From: Euphorbia lathyris | Lineage: Eukaryota > Streptophyta > Magnoliopsida > Malpighiales > Euphorbiaceae | NCBI RefSeq assembly: GCF_963576675.1 | Contig: NC_088910.1 | Location: forward strand, 104,436,807-104,500,806 | Direction of reading: 5' to 3' | DNA: 64,000 nucleotides | Shown: one piece after another, positions 22,501 through 32,621 of the stretch | Position numbering within the stretch: the stretch's first letter is position 1 | Layout of the letters: the number at the start of each line of letters is the position of its first letter | Made by a program: the position numbers and the translations under genes | Notes under the pieces: model-generated | Seen by the model: only the letters and a program-made list of their open reading frames with translations | Databases searched by the model: none | Told to the model about the DNA's origin: nothing

Positions 22501-23433
22501 CACCACATTTGCGACCCAAGGGGGATAGTCGATTACTTCGATGAACCCTGCTTCTAACTGCTTCTTCACTTCCTCTCTGATCTTATCTGCCCATTCCGGT
22601 CTCATGCGTCGGAGCTTCTGCTTTACGGGCCTCGCCTCGGGATATGTTGGAATACGGTGAGTTACGATTGATTGATCAATTCCAGGCATGTCTTCGTATG
22701 TCCAAGCAAACACTATTTCGTATTTTTTAATTATTCTTTCGAATTCTTTCCTCTCTTCAATAGTTAATTCTTGAGCAATTTGTATAAGTTTAGGATTTTC
22801 ATCCGTGCCAAGATTGAAAGTTGACATTTCTATTGCATTGATTTCAAATGTAGGCATGTTATATGAATGAGAATGCATGGAATGATCACGATCAACATCA
22901 AGCAAGTAAGCGAAATCAGAATTCATTTCATTGATAGTATTGGCGATTACATCGTTTGATTCAAACAAAGCAGTAATACAATTTTCATCCTCAAGGTCCT
23001 CGGGTTTTTCATGAACTTTGGAGGTACTAGGCTCGTCCACCGCTCCCGCAGTTTCTTCAATGGTGATGACTTGCTCCTCGGCATTCAAGTCTAGCACCAT
23101 AATCTCCTCGACAAAGCAGCTCGCCTTTCCTTTGCCCCAGTCGACAACATCATTGAAGATTTCGAACCCCGGCAGGATCTTCCCTTCTGTGCTAGTCCAT
23201 GACTCGGGGGTTCCTGAATAAACTTTTCCATACCCCTCATTCACGAAGTACTTCCTCAGGCCCACCTTTCCTTCATTACTTGCATTGGACGGACCTCCCT
23301 GTTCATATCCCAAACCCCTCCGGGTTTGCTGACTCTTAAAGTCCGGAAATTCTGGCAACCCCTGATGGTGTGCTCCTAAGCCCATTCCTGGGATGAAACC
23401 TCCCTTCATCATCTTCACCACATCGGTGGTCAT
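19573..23433 (-). CDS. pol: Tat/Ogre pol: RT, RNase H, archaeal-like RNase H, integrase
   Basis: 1,286 open residues. Residues 8-45 hold a glycine-rich G-patch-like segment (GFIPGMGLG, RRGLGYEQG). RT spans about 270-450 with VDYRDLN, MPFGLKNAGATYQR and YVDDMM at 422-427. The first RNase H (about 565-690) lacks a clear catalytic Asp (LYVAIEERS). The second, archaeal-like RNase H (about 712-838) keeps D718, E757, D780 and D830. The integrase has the HHCC finger (about 937-979) and D1008, D1069, E1104. This double RNase H is the Tat hallmark. The frame is the same as the protease upstream but separated by a TAA. The Met at 23433 may be internal to a spliced or read-through product. Confidence 0.92.
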   Translation of the reverse strand: MTTDVVKMMKGGFIPGMGLGAHHQGLPEFPDFKSQQTRRGLGYEQGGPSNASNEGKVGLRKYFVNEGYGKVYSGTPESWTSTEGKILPGFEIFNDVVDWGKGKASCFVEEIMVLDLNAEEQVITIEETAGAVDEPSTSKVHEKPEDLEDENCITALFESNDVIANTINEMNSDFAYLLDVDRDHSMHSHSYNMPTFEINAIEMSTFNLGTDENPKLIQIAQELTIEERKEFERIIKKYEIVFAWTYEDMPGIDQSIVTHRIPTYPEARPVKQKLRRMRPEWADKIREEVKKQLEAGFIEVIDYPPWVANVVPIAKKDGKVRMCVDYRDLNKACPKDEFALPHIDVLIDSAASSVLHTNVDGFMGYMQVQMAKKYKAKTSFTTEWGTYCYRVMPFGLKNAGATYQRMATTLFHDMIHKEVEVYVDDMMVKLETREGHFAALEKFLARIAEFKQRLNPKKCFFGVSSVKILGYIIGNKGIEVDPDKVKAIREMPAPKNEKEVRGFLGQVQYISRFIARLTAICEPIFKLLRKDQPTIWNDKCQQALESVRNYLSNPLVLKPPKLGKPLLLYVAIEERSIGAMLAQEGDTGVEHAVYYLSKKFLEYELKYNMIKKTCVAVVWLTKKLRHYFQSYKVIIISRMDPVKYLYRTPSLTGKLARWLLLLSELDIEYVTKKVIKGRAVAEFLANQPLNIKEEEISYDFPDEHLNAIEVIPWKMFFDGAVDSNGAGVGVLLISPDGERIPMAKKLSFPLTNNMAEYEACIYGLESLAALGASYVEIWGDSKLIIEQAQGNWEVREERLHPYLDQLEGLAQRFKECRFYHIPRAQNQAADALATLVSVWDNPRNLASKPLVLRRSHKPCYEDVMLLGADEKPWYFDIMNFMKSGTYPAESEPRDQAVIRRLARQFIIHNDLLYKRHTDGLQLRCLDAEEAREAMESVHSGICGAHIGGAVLAKKIIRRGFYWLTMERDCSEYAKKCHDCQIHGDCSHLPAMELHVLAPIWPFAAWGIDIIGEVRPNASNGHKFIAVAIDYFTKWVEAESFSKLGSKQMRKFIEKHLVTRFGVPHHMITDNGVQFQGEVRSLFREYGIEHHKSSSYRPQANGAVEAANKNLKRILVKTVESHRNWHEQLPLALWAYRTTVRTSTGATPFSLVYGTEAVLPIEIEKRSLRIAMEAEIPETEWVKKRYEQLALVDEKRMEALYHVQLYQRRMARAFNKKVKTSPIKEGDLVLKQIHVTHTDPRGKFKPNWEGPFVVKKILSKGAVKLTTMDGMEFSEPTNLDRLKKYFS

Positions 23434-23475
23434 GCTTGACTCGTAAATCCCGGAAACTTGGAACCCGGAGAAAAG

Positions 23476-24096
23476 TTATGGCTCGATTCCCAATGCTGCC
23501 ACCGAGCTCAACTTCTCAGCTCTGATTGTCACTATCTCTTCTCCGAAGGGGAATTTGATCATTTGATGGAGCATGGAGGGCACACCTCCCAACTTATGGA
23601 ACCATGGGCGTCCCAATAATACGGTAAAGGTTACCGGGATATCCAGCACTGTGAACTCAGTTTCTTCTTCATACGGCCCCACTTTCAACTTGGCCTTGAA
23701 GACTCCTTCAATATGCCTACGGCTGTCATCATATGCTCTAATCACAGTTTCAGAGGCTGTCAAGTCTCCCCTCTCAACTCCCAACTTCAATAAGAGTTTC
23801 AACGGACAAACATTAATAGCCGATCCATCATCGACCATCACACAGCTAGTCTTCTTCCCGTTGATTTCTGCCCGGATGTACAGAGGCTTATTGTGGGCCT
23901 TCCCCTCTTCTGGGAGATCCTCGTCGGTAAATGTGATTTCAGTTTTCTTTCGAGCCATAATTGCCCCTACTAGCGCTACCGGCTCAGTATCGGTGGAAAC
24001 AACCAAATTCTGCAGCTCTTTCATCAGGTTTTCACGATGGTACTTGGAATGGCATAAAACTTCCCACACCGTGGATTTAGCTTGCGTCTTCTTCAA
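23476..24096 (-). CDS. Tat/Ogre aspartic protease segment
   Basis: 206 residues. The active-site motif CVMVDDGSAINVCPLKL lies near residue 85, and the flap/second motif FTVLLGRPWFHKLGG near 160. The text before the Met (PDDQVLEQLKKTQAKSTVW) matches the usual Gag-protease linker, so the true reading frame begins further upstream. It ends at TAA (23476-23478), in frame with pol. In Ogre-type elements an intron is known near the protease-RT junction, so this stop could be bypassed by splicing; that is inference. It cleaves the element polyprotein. Confidence 0.85.
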   Translation of the reverse strand: MKKTQAKSTVWEVLCHSKYHRENLMKELQNLVVSTDTEPVALVGAIMARKKTEITFTDEDLPEEGKAHNKPLYIRAEINGKKTSCVMVDDGSAINVCPLKLLLKLGVERGDLTASETVIRAYDDSRRHIEGVFKAKLKVGPYEEETEFTVLDIPVTFTVLLGRPWFHKLGGVPSMLHQMIKFPFGEEIVTIRAEKLSSVAALGIEP

Positions 24097-24179
24097 CTGC
24101 TCGAGAACTTGGTCGTCGGGCTTAGGAGCCGACCCTTCCCTATCTCAGTCTCAACCATAGGTGCCTTTCCCTCGGCCAC

Positions 24180-24425
24180 TCATCCTGGCCTTGTCATGAC
24201 GGCGATTTCTGGCTCATCATCCGATTCATCCCAAATATTGATAGGAATCCTCCGATTAGCATCTTCCTCGTCCGAAGAGCTCTCCCAAATGTCCACAATC
24301 ATTAAATCCATGACGTGAGGAACGTTTGGATTCAAATAAAAGGGATCTGCTGATCCATACAAAGCCCAGCCTATCAAATCGTCATAATCTCGGAGGGACA
24401 CTCTGCTCATCCTTCTTGCTACCAA
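24180..24425 (-). pseudogene. Gag-protease linker segment, out of frame
   Basis: 81 residues with DDLIGWALYG and an acidic IWESSSDEED/IWDESDDEPE repeat. It is in the gag frame, beyond two stops (TAG at 24486-24488 and a TGA near 24441). The protease lies in a different frame, so a frameshift falls between about 24130 and 24180. Probably the remains of the connection between Gag and protease. Confidence 0.5.
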
Positions 24426-24485
24426 CGGAATAGCACCTCATTGTATGCACATAAGTTGCACCTTATTACTCATTGTTTCGTGACA

Positions 24486-26132
24486 CTATTCATACCGGTG
24501 CCTCCACCTCCTAGCATAATCCACGAATGGTTCCTCGGGGAATTGCATGATCCTATCCAGATCTTCCAGGGATCCCGTCCATGGAACATACATCTCATAT
24601 CTTGCCACAAAAGCACTCCTAAGCGGTATCCAATGACCCATTTCCTCCTCTGATAGGCCTTGGTGCCACAACAAGGCTTCTCCCATTAAAGTTTCCGGGA
24701 AATGTTCATGTAATTCACATTGCGGGAATCCGGCGTCGTACATATGGTTGCGGAATAACCTCGCATGCTCAACAGGATCCTGGTATCCACCATACCTAGG
24801 CATTGCCAACACTGCCTCGGGCGTTTCATAAAAGGGGGAGTCCGGGGTTTGATCCACCAACATCCATACCGTATACTCTTTGATAAACCTCTTCGTCATT
24901 GCCGCCCAATCGGTCTTAACATACATCGGAAGTGACATATACCACATCAACGGCTCACCCATCAATGAATTACAGAACAAGCTGGTGATCTCTTCTTCCT
25001 TAAAACCCAAGGGCGCCATGGCTGACAAGTAGAAATGAAGGTGTTCCATCGGATCTTTGTTGCCATTATACTTACTGACCCTCGGTAGCGGACGCTTGAT
25101 AGGTCCGATCTGCATCGCAAAGCGCTCTGCAGTCATGTCCTCAGCTCTTTGATACTTTTCTAGAAATAGATCTGACAATTGATCCCAATCATACTTGCAA
25201 GAGTCGGGTAATGAGTGAAACCACCCCAAAGGCTCGCCTATCAGCGAATGGTGGAACCACTGAGCGATCTCATCCACCCCGAAGGATTCAACAAACATAT
25301 CGCGCATATATTTATGCAAGTGCACCTCGGGATTTCCCCCTCCACTAAACAGGCCCAAATTAGGCATAATAGTTCGAGACGACCCTTCTTCGGTCTCTTC
25401 GGCACTATCTTCATCATACGGTGCTCCACCATCCAATCCCTCTTCCATCGGTTCATCCTCTTGTTCCTCGCCAAGGAAGGACACATATAGACCATTTCCT
25501 ACATTGTTCCTTTCATCGGAATCCAGCAACTCCTCTACGTTCTCCTCGAAGGATTCCATCACTATGCATTCTGTCAAACCAACTCCGATCATGCTCACCC
25601 TATGATTAGGCAATGGATTACGCCTAGTGGAAGGGTTTGCTGACGAAGGATCAGCTATCTTTTTCTCCTCGATTAAATCCTGGATTTCATGTTTCAGCCT
25701 CTCACAATTCTCAATTGTATGCCCATAACTGCTGTGGAACTCACAATACCCTCTAGCCTGTATCTGCGGAGTAGGTGGAGCTTTGTTATAAGGGGTAAGG
25801 GCTTTCAACAGTCCTTTCTTCTGCAAACGTTCGAAAACCTTTGCGTAAGTCTGATCAAATTTGGCAAACCGCCTCTTTTCGATAGCATTAAGATCAAGCA
25901 CTTTCACTGCTGCAGATTCTGCACTCGCACTCGGCCCTCCGGCACTATACCCAGACTTCGTCCATTTAGTGTATGATTTCTTCGGCTCTCCATCCCCCTC
26001 AACGGTCAAGGCACAACTATACATCTGATTGAAACCGGTAAAAGACATATACCGCAACTCATTCTTAATATATGGCAATGTGTTGCCCACTACCATTCGG
26101 ATCTGATCCTGCTTAAGCGGCTTTTGTTTCAT
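24486..26132 (-). CDS. gag: Tat/Ogre Gag, C-terminal part: zinc knuckle plus three extra capsid-like modules
   Basis: 548 residues, in frame with the N-terminal Gag segment. A CX2HX4HX4C-like knuckle (CEFHSSYGHTIENC) is at 130-143. An acidic linker follows (about 193-250). Then come three tandem segments at about 257-330, 350-423 and 445-515, each with the Retrotrans_gag pattern: P-x-HL near the start, a G-E-x-L-x-W core, SLP or similar, DW and F-x-x-Y. The best copies read SLIGEPLGWFHSLP and SLMGEPLMWYMSLP; the corresponding part of the normal capsid module upstream reads LKGAALTWFHALP. Gag normally has one such module. The segment ends FVDYARRWRHRYE, a phrase that in Gag follows the capsid module. 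The Met at 26132 is internal. Confidence 0.85.
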   Translation of the reverse strand: MKQKPLKQDQIRMVVGNTLPYIKNELRYMSFTGFNQMYSCALTVEGDGEPKKSYTKWTKSGYSAGGPSASAESAAVKVLDLNAIEKRRFAKFDQTYAKVFERLQKKGLLKALTPYNKAPPTPQIQARGYCEFHSSYGHTIENCERLKHEIQDLIEEKKIADPSSANPSTRRNPLPNHRVSMIGVGLTECIVMESFEENVEELLDSDERNNVGNGLYVSFLGEEQEDEPMEEGLDGGAPYDEDSAEETEEGSSRTIMPNLGLFSGGGNPEVHLHKYMRDMFVESFGVDEIAQWFHHSLIGEPLGWFHSLPDSCKYDWDQLSDLFLEKYQRAEDMTAERFAMQIGPIKRPLPRVSKYNGNKDPMEHLHFYLSAMAPLGFKEEEITSLFCNSLMGEPLMWYMSLPMYVKTDWAAMTKRFIKEYTVWMLVDQTPDSPFYETPEAVLAMPRYGGYQDPVEHARLFRNHMYDAGFPQCELHEHFPETLMGEALLWHQGLSEEEMGHWIPLRSAFVARYEMYVPWTGSLEDLDRIMQFPEEPFVDYARRWRHRYE

Positions 26133-26186
26133 AACCGCGGCCTTGGCCCTCCACCTTCTTACAAAATCGGAAAAGGATTCCCCAGT

Positions 26187-26966
26187 CTACTGCTTAGTGC
26201 TCTCAAGTTCCTTCAAAGTGACCTCAAGCATGGTGTTGAAGCTATACTGAGCGATGAATGACTTCGCTAACTCTTTCCAATCCCTCTTCGTCACCATTGG
26301 TAATGCATGAAACCATGTGAGGGCAGCCCCCTTAAGATAAGTGTTAAACAGCCCTAGGACTTGATCCTCAGTAAGGATCGTGTGCTTCATTACAGCGACA
26401 TACTGATTCATGTGGGCAGTGGGATCCCCAGTTCCATCGAACTTTTTCATATCAGGGAGCCGGAATTTCAAAGGCAAAGCCGTTGCCGATAAACAATTCT
26501 TCAAGTTATAAAAGTCCTGACTTCCGGAACTTCCTCTGCGCAAGTCCTGCACCTCCTGCGTGATGTGTTGCTTCCACTCCTCTTCCTTAGCTTTCTCTTT
26601 TTCCAGCTGTTTTCGGATATAATCCTGATAATCCTCCTCATTCCCAAAGCGAGGGCCATCGTTCACCTCATTCTCAGCGTGTTTACTGCCATTTTTATCA
26701 TCTCTCATGGCCAGCTTAGCTAACTGGGCCGCTATCACCGCTAACTGCTCATTAATGTTGTTCACAGAGTTTTCCAATCCGGCCACTTTTTCGTCGGTCG
26801 CAGATATACTGGCTGAAGACTGAGTATACTCGGACGAAGATGATTCCGAAGCCACAACTGCCGATTCCGAACTGTCAATTTGTAACTGGTCAAACTGCCT
26901 AACTAGCCGACTGCTATCTCGGTACCACAATCGCTTAATGATGACGTCTGCGCGAACGGTATCCAT
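26187..26966 (-). pseudogene. gag: Tat/Ogre Gag, N-terminal part with capsid module 1
   Basis: 259 residues from the probable Gag start. Ser-rich residues 33-55 precede a heptad-like segment (VAGLENSVNNINEQLAVIAA, 61-80), a charged helix (about 110-140) and the capsid module at 171-244 (FDGTGDPTAHMNQY, LKGAALTWFHALP, DWKELAKSF). A TAG at 26187-26189 follows LESTKQ. The next 18 codons continue the domain in frame (SFSDFVRRWRAKA), so this is one nonsense codon in an otherwise open gag. Confidence 0.85.
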
Positions 26967-28888
26967 TAGTATGTATGCATGATTTTATATGCATGATTCG
27001 TGGTGTGTGCGTTTATTTATTTACGGATATATAAGATAAGAAGAACAAACGTTAGTCTAATTACACGTATCACAACATCTCTCTTCCACCCTTATTCCTC
27101 CACACACTCGTTGGTCCAGGTCTCTTTCCTAGGATTTTGGTTTGGGGCTCACATTGCGGTCCAAGGGACGCGTGATGCCGCCGATTATTGCGGAAAAGTA
27201 GATCAGTCATCAGACAATACAGTTCGTTTTGACGTATCAACGTTCAGTGACTAAGAAATCGACCAAGTTGGATTGTCCTTTCAGAATAACTCGTCTTTTG
27301 TCCTTTCGCGAGACGCATTAATTCGGGTTTTGACTCCCTTTGAGCGCATCTCAGTTTTTAGACGTGGTACGAGTTATTCTTCTAGTCCAATCGTTCGTTA
27401 TTGTCAATGACTCGTTCCCTTTTGTTCGTGCGGGTTCGTGTCTCGATTTTTGGATTACAATGGGATCTTTTGGATCTATCGAGAGACGTAACCACGTGTT
27501 TATTCAGTGATGGAATCACTTTTGGATTTTATTTTAGGGAACGAACTCATCGCGTAACGCGTTTGTTCTTAGCGTCGAGGATCCGTTTGCTCATTTTAGC
27601 TACGTGAAAAGACGGCGAGTCTTATTTTGAGCGCACGGTAACATTTCGGCTAGCAACAGTTCGTTGTTCTTCCCAATCCACAGGATATATCATCTTAGTG
27701 TGGTTATAGAAAATCAACGTTTCGTTGAATCGCATGCTTATTCAAAGCGAGGATATCACCGTTCTCTTTCCTTTAGGCACGACTTAAGCAAACACGTACA
27801 TCGGGCCATATTTCTTGCAGTTTTGGTAACGGTCGAAATGATCGAGTCGTTAGTCAAAACCCGCAGTCTCGTCCATATGGCGCAATTATATGGTTTGGCT
27901 TAATTCGGCTTCGAGATTTTAAACGGGGTATACACTCGTTCGAGGCACGTATTCAACGGCATTGGTTTATTTTCTTTAACTACGCTCGGGATTGACATAT
28001 ATCGTAAATTCAGAATGATTTTGGTCGTTTAGTTCATTTTTCGCTTTTCTTTTCTTAGTCACTTCTGCGGACACGTCCATTTCTCTTTAAGAACGACACG
28101 GGGCATAACGTAAAAGCTCGTTTTTTATTCGGAAGGGACGAGCTACTCGTGCGAAACTTTTCACGTTACGACAGGGTCGTTCGAAACAGAAATGTTCTTC
28201 GTTTTCGTTTCGTTATGATCTCGTTTTATCCCAATTTATTTAAAGAATGTGAATAACGGCTACTGTTAATATAGTCTTTTGAATCGAAGTATAACTATCC
28301 TCAACACCAAACCGATTCATACTAATACGTGCTTACGTCGTAACGCATTTCCTGAACATGTGCTTTCGTCGGGACATAGAAAGGGACAAGGCGGGCCGCA
28401 CATGTTCATTCATATGAGATGACTAAGTCGTCTTTAGTTTAAATCGTTTTGATGTTTTAGGGTAATTAGTATGTCGACTCAAGAGTATATATTAACGCAT
28501 CATTTCATTTTCTTTACATACTTTAGGATTTAGACACGTATCATGGCGATTTGAAAACACGAACTGATTCATTTATCACATCAAAAATAGTAACGGGTAA
28601 TCCTATGGAAACTTCTAAGGCTACTATATGCTGACACGACTGAGCGCGGGACCTCACAGGACCGCACAAATTCTCCCCTAACGAATGGATGGGGACCCTT
28701 TGGCGCCTTACTGTAAGGGGGAACTTACACTAGCCTCTTTCGAGCGACGAATGGACTCTCGCTAGAGGTTTCACGGAAATTACCCAAAAGTTTTGCAATA
28801 ATGCACATGAATGCATACGAAAAGAAATAATACGATCCGTCCCCGTTAAGGGCTTAATACACGCCTTCCGGAATCAAATTTCTCGCTT
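26967..28888 (-). other. leader of the Tat/Ogre-type element, no ORF1
   Basis: The 1.9 kb between PBS and Gag holds no minus-strand ORF of note. Ogre elements often carry an extra ORF1 here; none is visible. Short plus-strand ORFs of 68-84 codons show no recognisable domain. Confidence 0.6.
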
Positions 28889-28905
28889 CCCCAGCAGAGT
28901 CGCCA
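28889..28905 (-). other. primer binding site, tRNA-Arg type
   Basis: The minus strand reads TGGCGACTCTGCTGGGG two bases after the 5' LTR end CTCGTCTAACA. This is the PBS typical of Ogre/Tat elements. Confidence 0.85.
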
Positions 28906-28907
28906 CT

Positions 28908-31900
28908 TGTTAGACGAGGTGCCGCGGCCTAATCTTCCGGGCGGACCGGGGGGTGGACACCTCATGGCGACGTAAGCGGTGATTGGCGCCAAAAGCAACC
29001 AATCGTGGAATCAAGCTGCTCGGCAGGACCGGAGCTCGAAGATATGGAAGAGTCGCCACCCACGAATGGGAAAATGAACACCGATCCCTTGCGGGAGACC
29101 GGTGTGGGTTCGGGAAACTTAGGTACGAGCCGAGAAGGCTAGCTCCTTTCCGGAGAAAGGCTACTAGGCACCCCGACATTGCCCGGTTATGAACCACCGA
29201 CCTCCTACTCAGCATGTTAGGCGATAACGGACTAATCGTATACTTCTTTAAGTTTAAAATTCATTTGAAACTTTTTCTTTCTCTTTTTAGAAACCGTTTT
29301 GAGCATATATTATTGAAAAGCCACTTTAGTAAAGAATCACCCATTTACATCAATTTGATATACATACAAAGAGAGGGGAGGAAGAAAGAAGTGGTTTATT
29401 TACCACGGGATTTACATGTCGTGTTGCGTGTTAATTCTATACTAACTCATTTCCCCAAAACGAGTTTATTTACATGGTTCGTACCTTAATCGCCGTTGGA
29501 ACGATTTAGGTACGTTTCAAAACCTCGTTTGATGAAGTCCGCCTGAATCGCCGTTGGAACGACTCAAGTGCTTGAAAACATTAAGGTAAAAACCTTTAAT
29601 AAGAAAACGTGGTTAAGCATACAAGTCAATTTATTTTGTACAAATCATTTAAGAAAACGATTCAAAACTCTATCATTTATAATGAAAACGATTTTAATTA
29701 CAAGGTTCGCTTAATCCGTCGTTGGAACGGACTAAGGTTTTAAAGCGTGATGTTTTGGGAAACGATTTTGAAATGTCAAGAAAACACTATTTATTTACAT
29801 TAGGAACTTCTAAAAACTCATTAGTTTAAATAATTAAATTGAAAACTCTTTTTGTGATTTATTTTCCCCTTTTTCCTTAGTGGATTCTCTACTTGTTATA
29901 ATTACAATAATAAACATATTTAAACCAAAATTCACTCCCAAATAAAGCCCATTTGAAACATGGACCCTAAATGGCCCAAAAGAATAAAGAAAATAATATA
30001 AGCATATATATATACATTTTAATCCAAAAAGGAAATATGAAATAAAAGTTAATGAAAAGAGACTATATAATACATATATGAAAATACTAAATATAATACA
30101 TTTATACTTTGAACATGCGAAAATAGTAAATAAAACTCCTAGATAAGAAAATAACATTTGTCACCAAAATAGTTTTATTTAATAATAACTAATATAGCCC
30201 AAATATCCCAAAACTATATATATACATAACTAAGGTAATTTTAAATGTCAAAAATAATATATATTTATCCACTAATATTTACTAATTATCTCCAAAATGC
30301 TCAAGTAAATAACATTTAAAATAAAATTCAATATAACTCAAATGAATGAAAAAGGAAATATATATATACATATACTTATAATAGATCAAATTAATGAAAA
30401 ATAATATATAGACGTTCTAAATAACTATAGGTACCAAATATCTAAAAAATAGTTTAAAAGTATATATTACATAACTATATATATGTATACCAAGAATCAA
30501 AAACTTAAAAGTTGAGAAAGAGGGACTAAAACAGCATTTTTTACATTCCAGCAGATTTACCGATAGAAAATCCGTCGGTAAACAGCAATTAGTGACAGAA
30601 ATGGCAAATTACAGCAGCACTCCAATTATTTCCAGATTTATTCAAAAGCTTTAAATTAAATCTAATTCAATCGTTTTGGATTTTCGAACTACCAAAAATG
30701 GATCATAGTCAATAACGGACGTTCCTAAAACGACGTTTTTATTTTAAAACGTTATTTGGAAATTCTTTAAATTACAACTTATAATTACAACGTCTTTAAT
30801 ACCCGAACTACCTTTTTATCGGATCACGGTTCGTATTGGAATATCAAAACGAGGTTTTTTATTTTTAAAACAAAACCACATTTTATTCAACACGAGACAA
30901 AAATTAAATAAATACGCTAAATTAAATAAAACGTGATAAAATAAATGAATAACTAAATAAATAAAAACTATAACATAAAAATAAATAGAAGAAGGAAATA
31001 AATTAAATAAAATAAAGCGAGTCTAGTCCTCGGATAATACCTCAAGTTCGGTATCTGACAGTTGAAGCCGATTGATTCCACGAGTCGCGATTTTCCGTTT
31101 TTTTGTGTTTTTTAGTAAAAATTTAACTTTGGAAAAATTTGGATTTTTTTGGGAAAAAAATATTTTCACCAAAAAATTGACTTTCTCTCTCTAAAAATGT
31201 TTAGAGTGAGAAAGCTCCAAAAGATCCCCCCCTCCCTTTCAATGCATGGGGATCCGTGCCTTTTATAGGCAAACGGGTCCCCGGACAAATGGGCGACGCC
31301 CGAGTAAAATCGGGTGTCGCCCAAGGGGGTTGGGCGGGCGCCCAAAGCATGTTTTGCGGCCGCCCAACAATTGTTGGGCGGTCGCCCAACAGCGTTGGGC
31401 GAGCGCCCAACGCGAGGTTGGGAATGCGCGCCCAACTGCCGTTGGGCGTCCGCCCGACGTGGTTGGGCGCTCGCCTAACGGCCACAGGGGCGCATCTCGC
31501 GCCGCCGGGCGTGCACGCCCCCTGCGGCCGTCGAGCTCACGTTCCGCGCCGTCGGGCGTCCACGCGTCGTGACCGCCAAACGTGTGTTCCGCGCTGCCGG
31601 GCGCACAAGTCCCGTGGCCAACGAGCGCGCGCCTCGCGCTGCCAAGCTCGTGCATTGCTCAGACGTCGAGCGCGTGATATTCCTGGTTGGATGCGTGCGT
31701 CCGACGGGCGTCGAGCGCGCGCTTTGCGTCGTCGAGCGGGTGTCCGACTGTCGTCGAACTCGCGCCGGCCGCCGCTAAATACTCGCACCATGCCGCTAAG
31801 CATTCGCGAGCCATCCAATCAACAACAGCGACCCACCGTAACTTATTTATTTTATTATTTTTTTTCGAAACTTCCGGAATCAATCGCTTCCACCGTCTTG

Positions 31901-31942
31901 TTTTCAGGTTTTCGTCACAGGTCCTCCGACTCGGTGTCTATA
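28908..31942 (-). repeat. 5' LTR of the Tat/Ogre-type element
   Basis: 3,035 bp, closely similar to 11700-14709. The terminal dinucleotide on its outer edge reads TA instead of CA on the plus strand, a single change. It has the same GC palindrome block and TATA box. Confidence 0.93.
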
Positions 31943-31944
31943 AT

Positions 31945-32571
31945 AGGCCTAATGTTTCCCCAACCCCCTTAACTTATCTAAATTGGTCATTTTACCCACT
32001 CAATTCATCGAATGTCCTATTTACCCCCTTAACTCTATAAAAGTGGTATGTCTCATCCCCTCAACTTGTCCATTTATCCCCCAACTCATAGAATGTTCAA
32101 TTTACCCCCTTAACTCCATAAAAGTGGTATTTTTCACCCCTTACAATCCATTATCAAAGCCTAAATTGATAACTTTTTTAAACGTTAAACCTATATTTAT
32201 GCTATTTTGTAAGTGGAACCTAAATTGATACTTCCCCAAAAATCATAGGCCTATTTTGGTACATTATCCCTACATATAATATATTTAACTTGTTTATATT
32301 AATGTTCTTGTTATTAGTATTTTTTATTCGTTCTTTCTCTTTTCAACTTTTTTTACTACTATAAAGGGATAAGAAATACCATTTTTATGGAGTTAATGGA
32401 GTAAATAGGATATTCGATGAGTTGAGAAGGGGTAAAATGACAAATTTGGACAAGTTAAGGGGGTGAAAAATACCATTTTTATGGAGTTAAGAGGGTAAAT
32501 AGGACATTCGATGAGTTGGAGGGGTAAAATGACCAATTTGAACAAGTTAAGAGGGTTGAAGAAGCATTAAG

Positions 32572-32574
<3 letters not shown>
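31945..32574. mobile_element. MITE C, TA-flanked, long terminal inverted repeats
   Basis: The left end AGGCCTAATGTTTCCCC and right end GAAGAAGCATTAAGCCT are inverted. The arms of about 215 bp each hold two sub-copies of the phrase with ACCCCCTTAACT and AAAAGTGGTAT. Its true first bases are at 11697-11699, separated from the rest by the Ogre-type insertion. It is flanked by (TA)n on both sides. No coding capacity. Confidence 0.75.

Positions 32575-32617
<43 letters not shown>
32575..32617. repeat. (TA)n microsatellite
   Basis: About 43 bases of TA directly after the end of MITE C. Confidence 0.95.

Positions 32618-32621
<4 letters not shown>

Larger units (their letters stand above)
11700..31942 (-). 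mobile_element. Tat/Ogre-type Ty3/gypsy retrotransposon, 20.2 kb, TSD ATAGG
   Basis: Two LTRs of about 3.0 kb (11700-14709 and 28908-31942) flank a 14.2-kb interior. The exact duplication ATAGG is at 11695-11699 and 31943-31947. Minus-strand order: 5' LTR, PBS of the tRNA-Arg type, 1.9-kb leader, Gag with extra modules, protease, RT, RNase H, archaeal-like RNase H, integrase, 4.8-kb 3' region, PPT, 3' LTR. The second RNase H and giant LTRs place it in the Tat lineage. The 3' region carries an antisense plant mobile domain gene and a 39-bp repeat array. Pol is open; gag has a nonsense codon and a frame change. Confidence 0.93.

Noticed and set aside
23573..24160. 195-codon plus-strand ORF opposite the protease
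   Set aside because: Antisense shadow of the conserved protease frame.
26967..28888. Ogre ORF1 in the leader
   Set aside because: No minus-strand ORF of useful length between the PBS and Gag.
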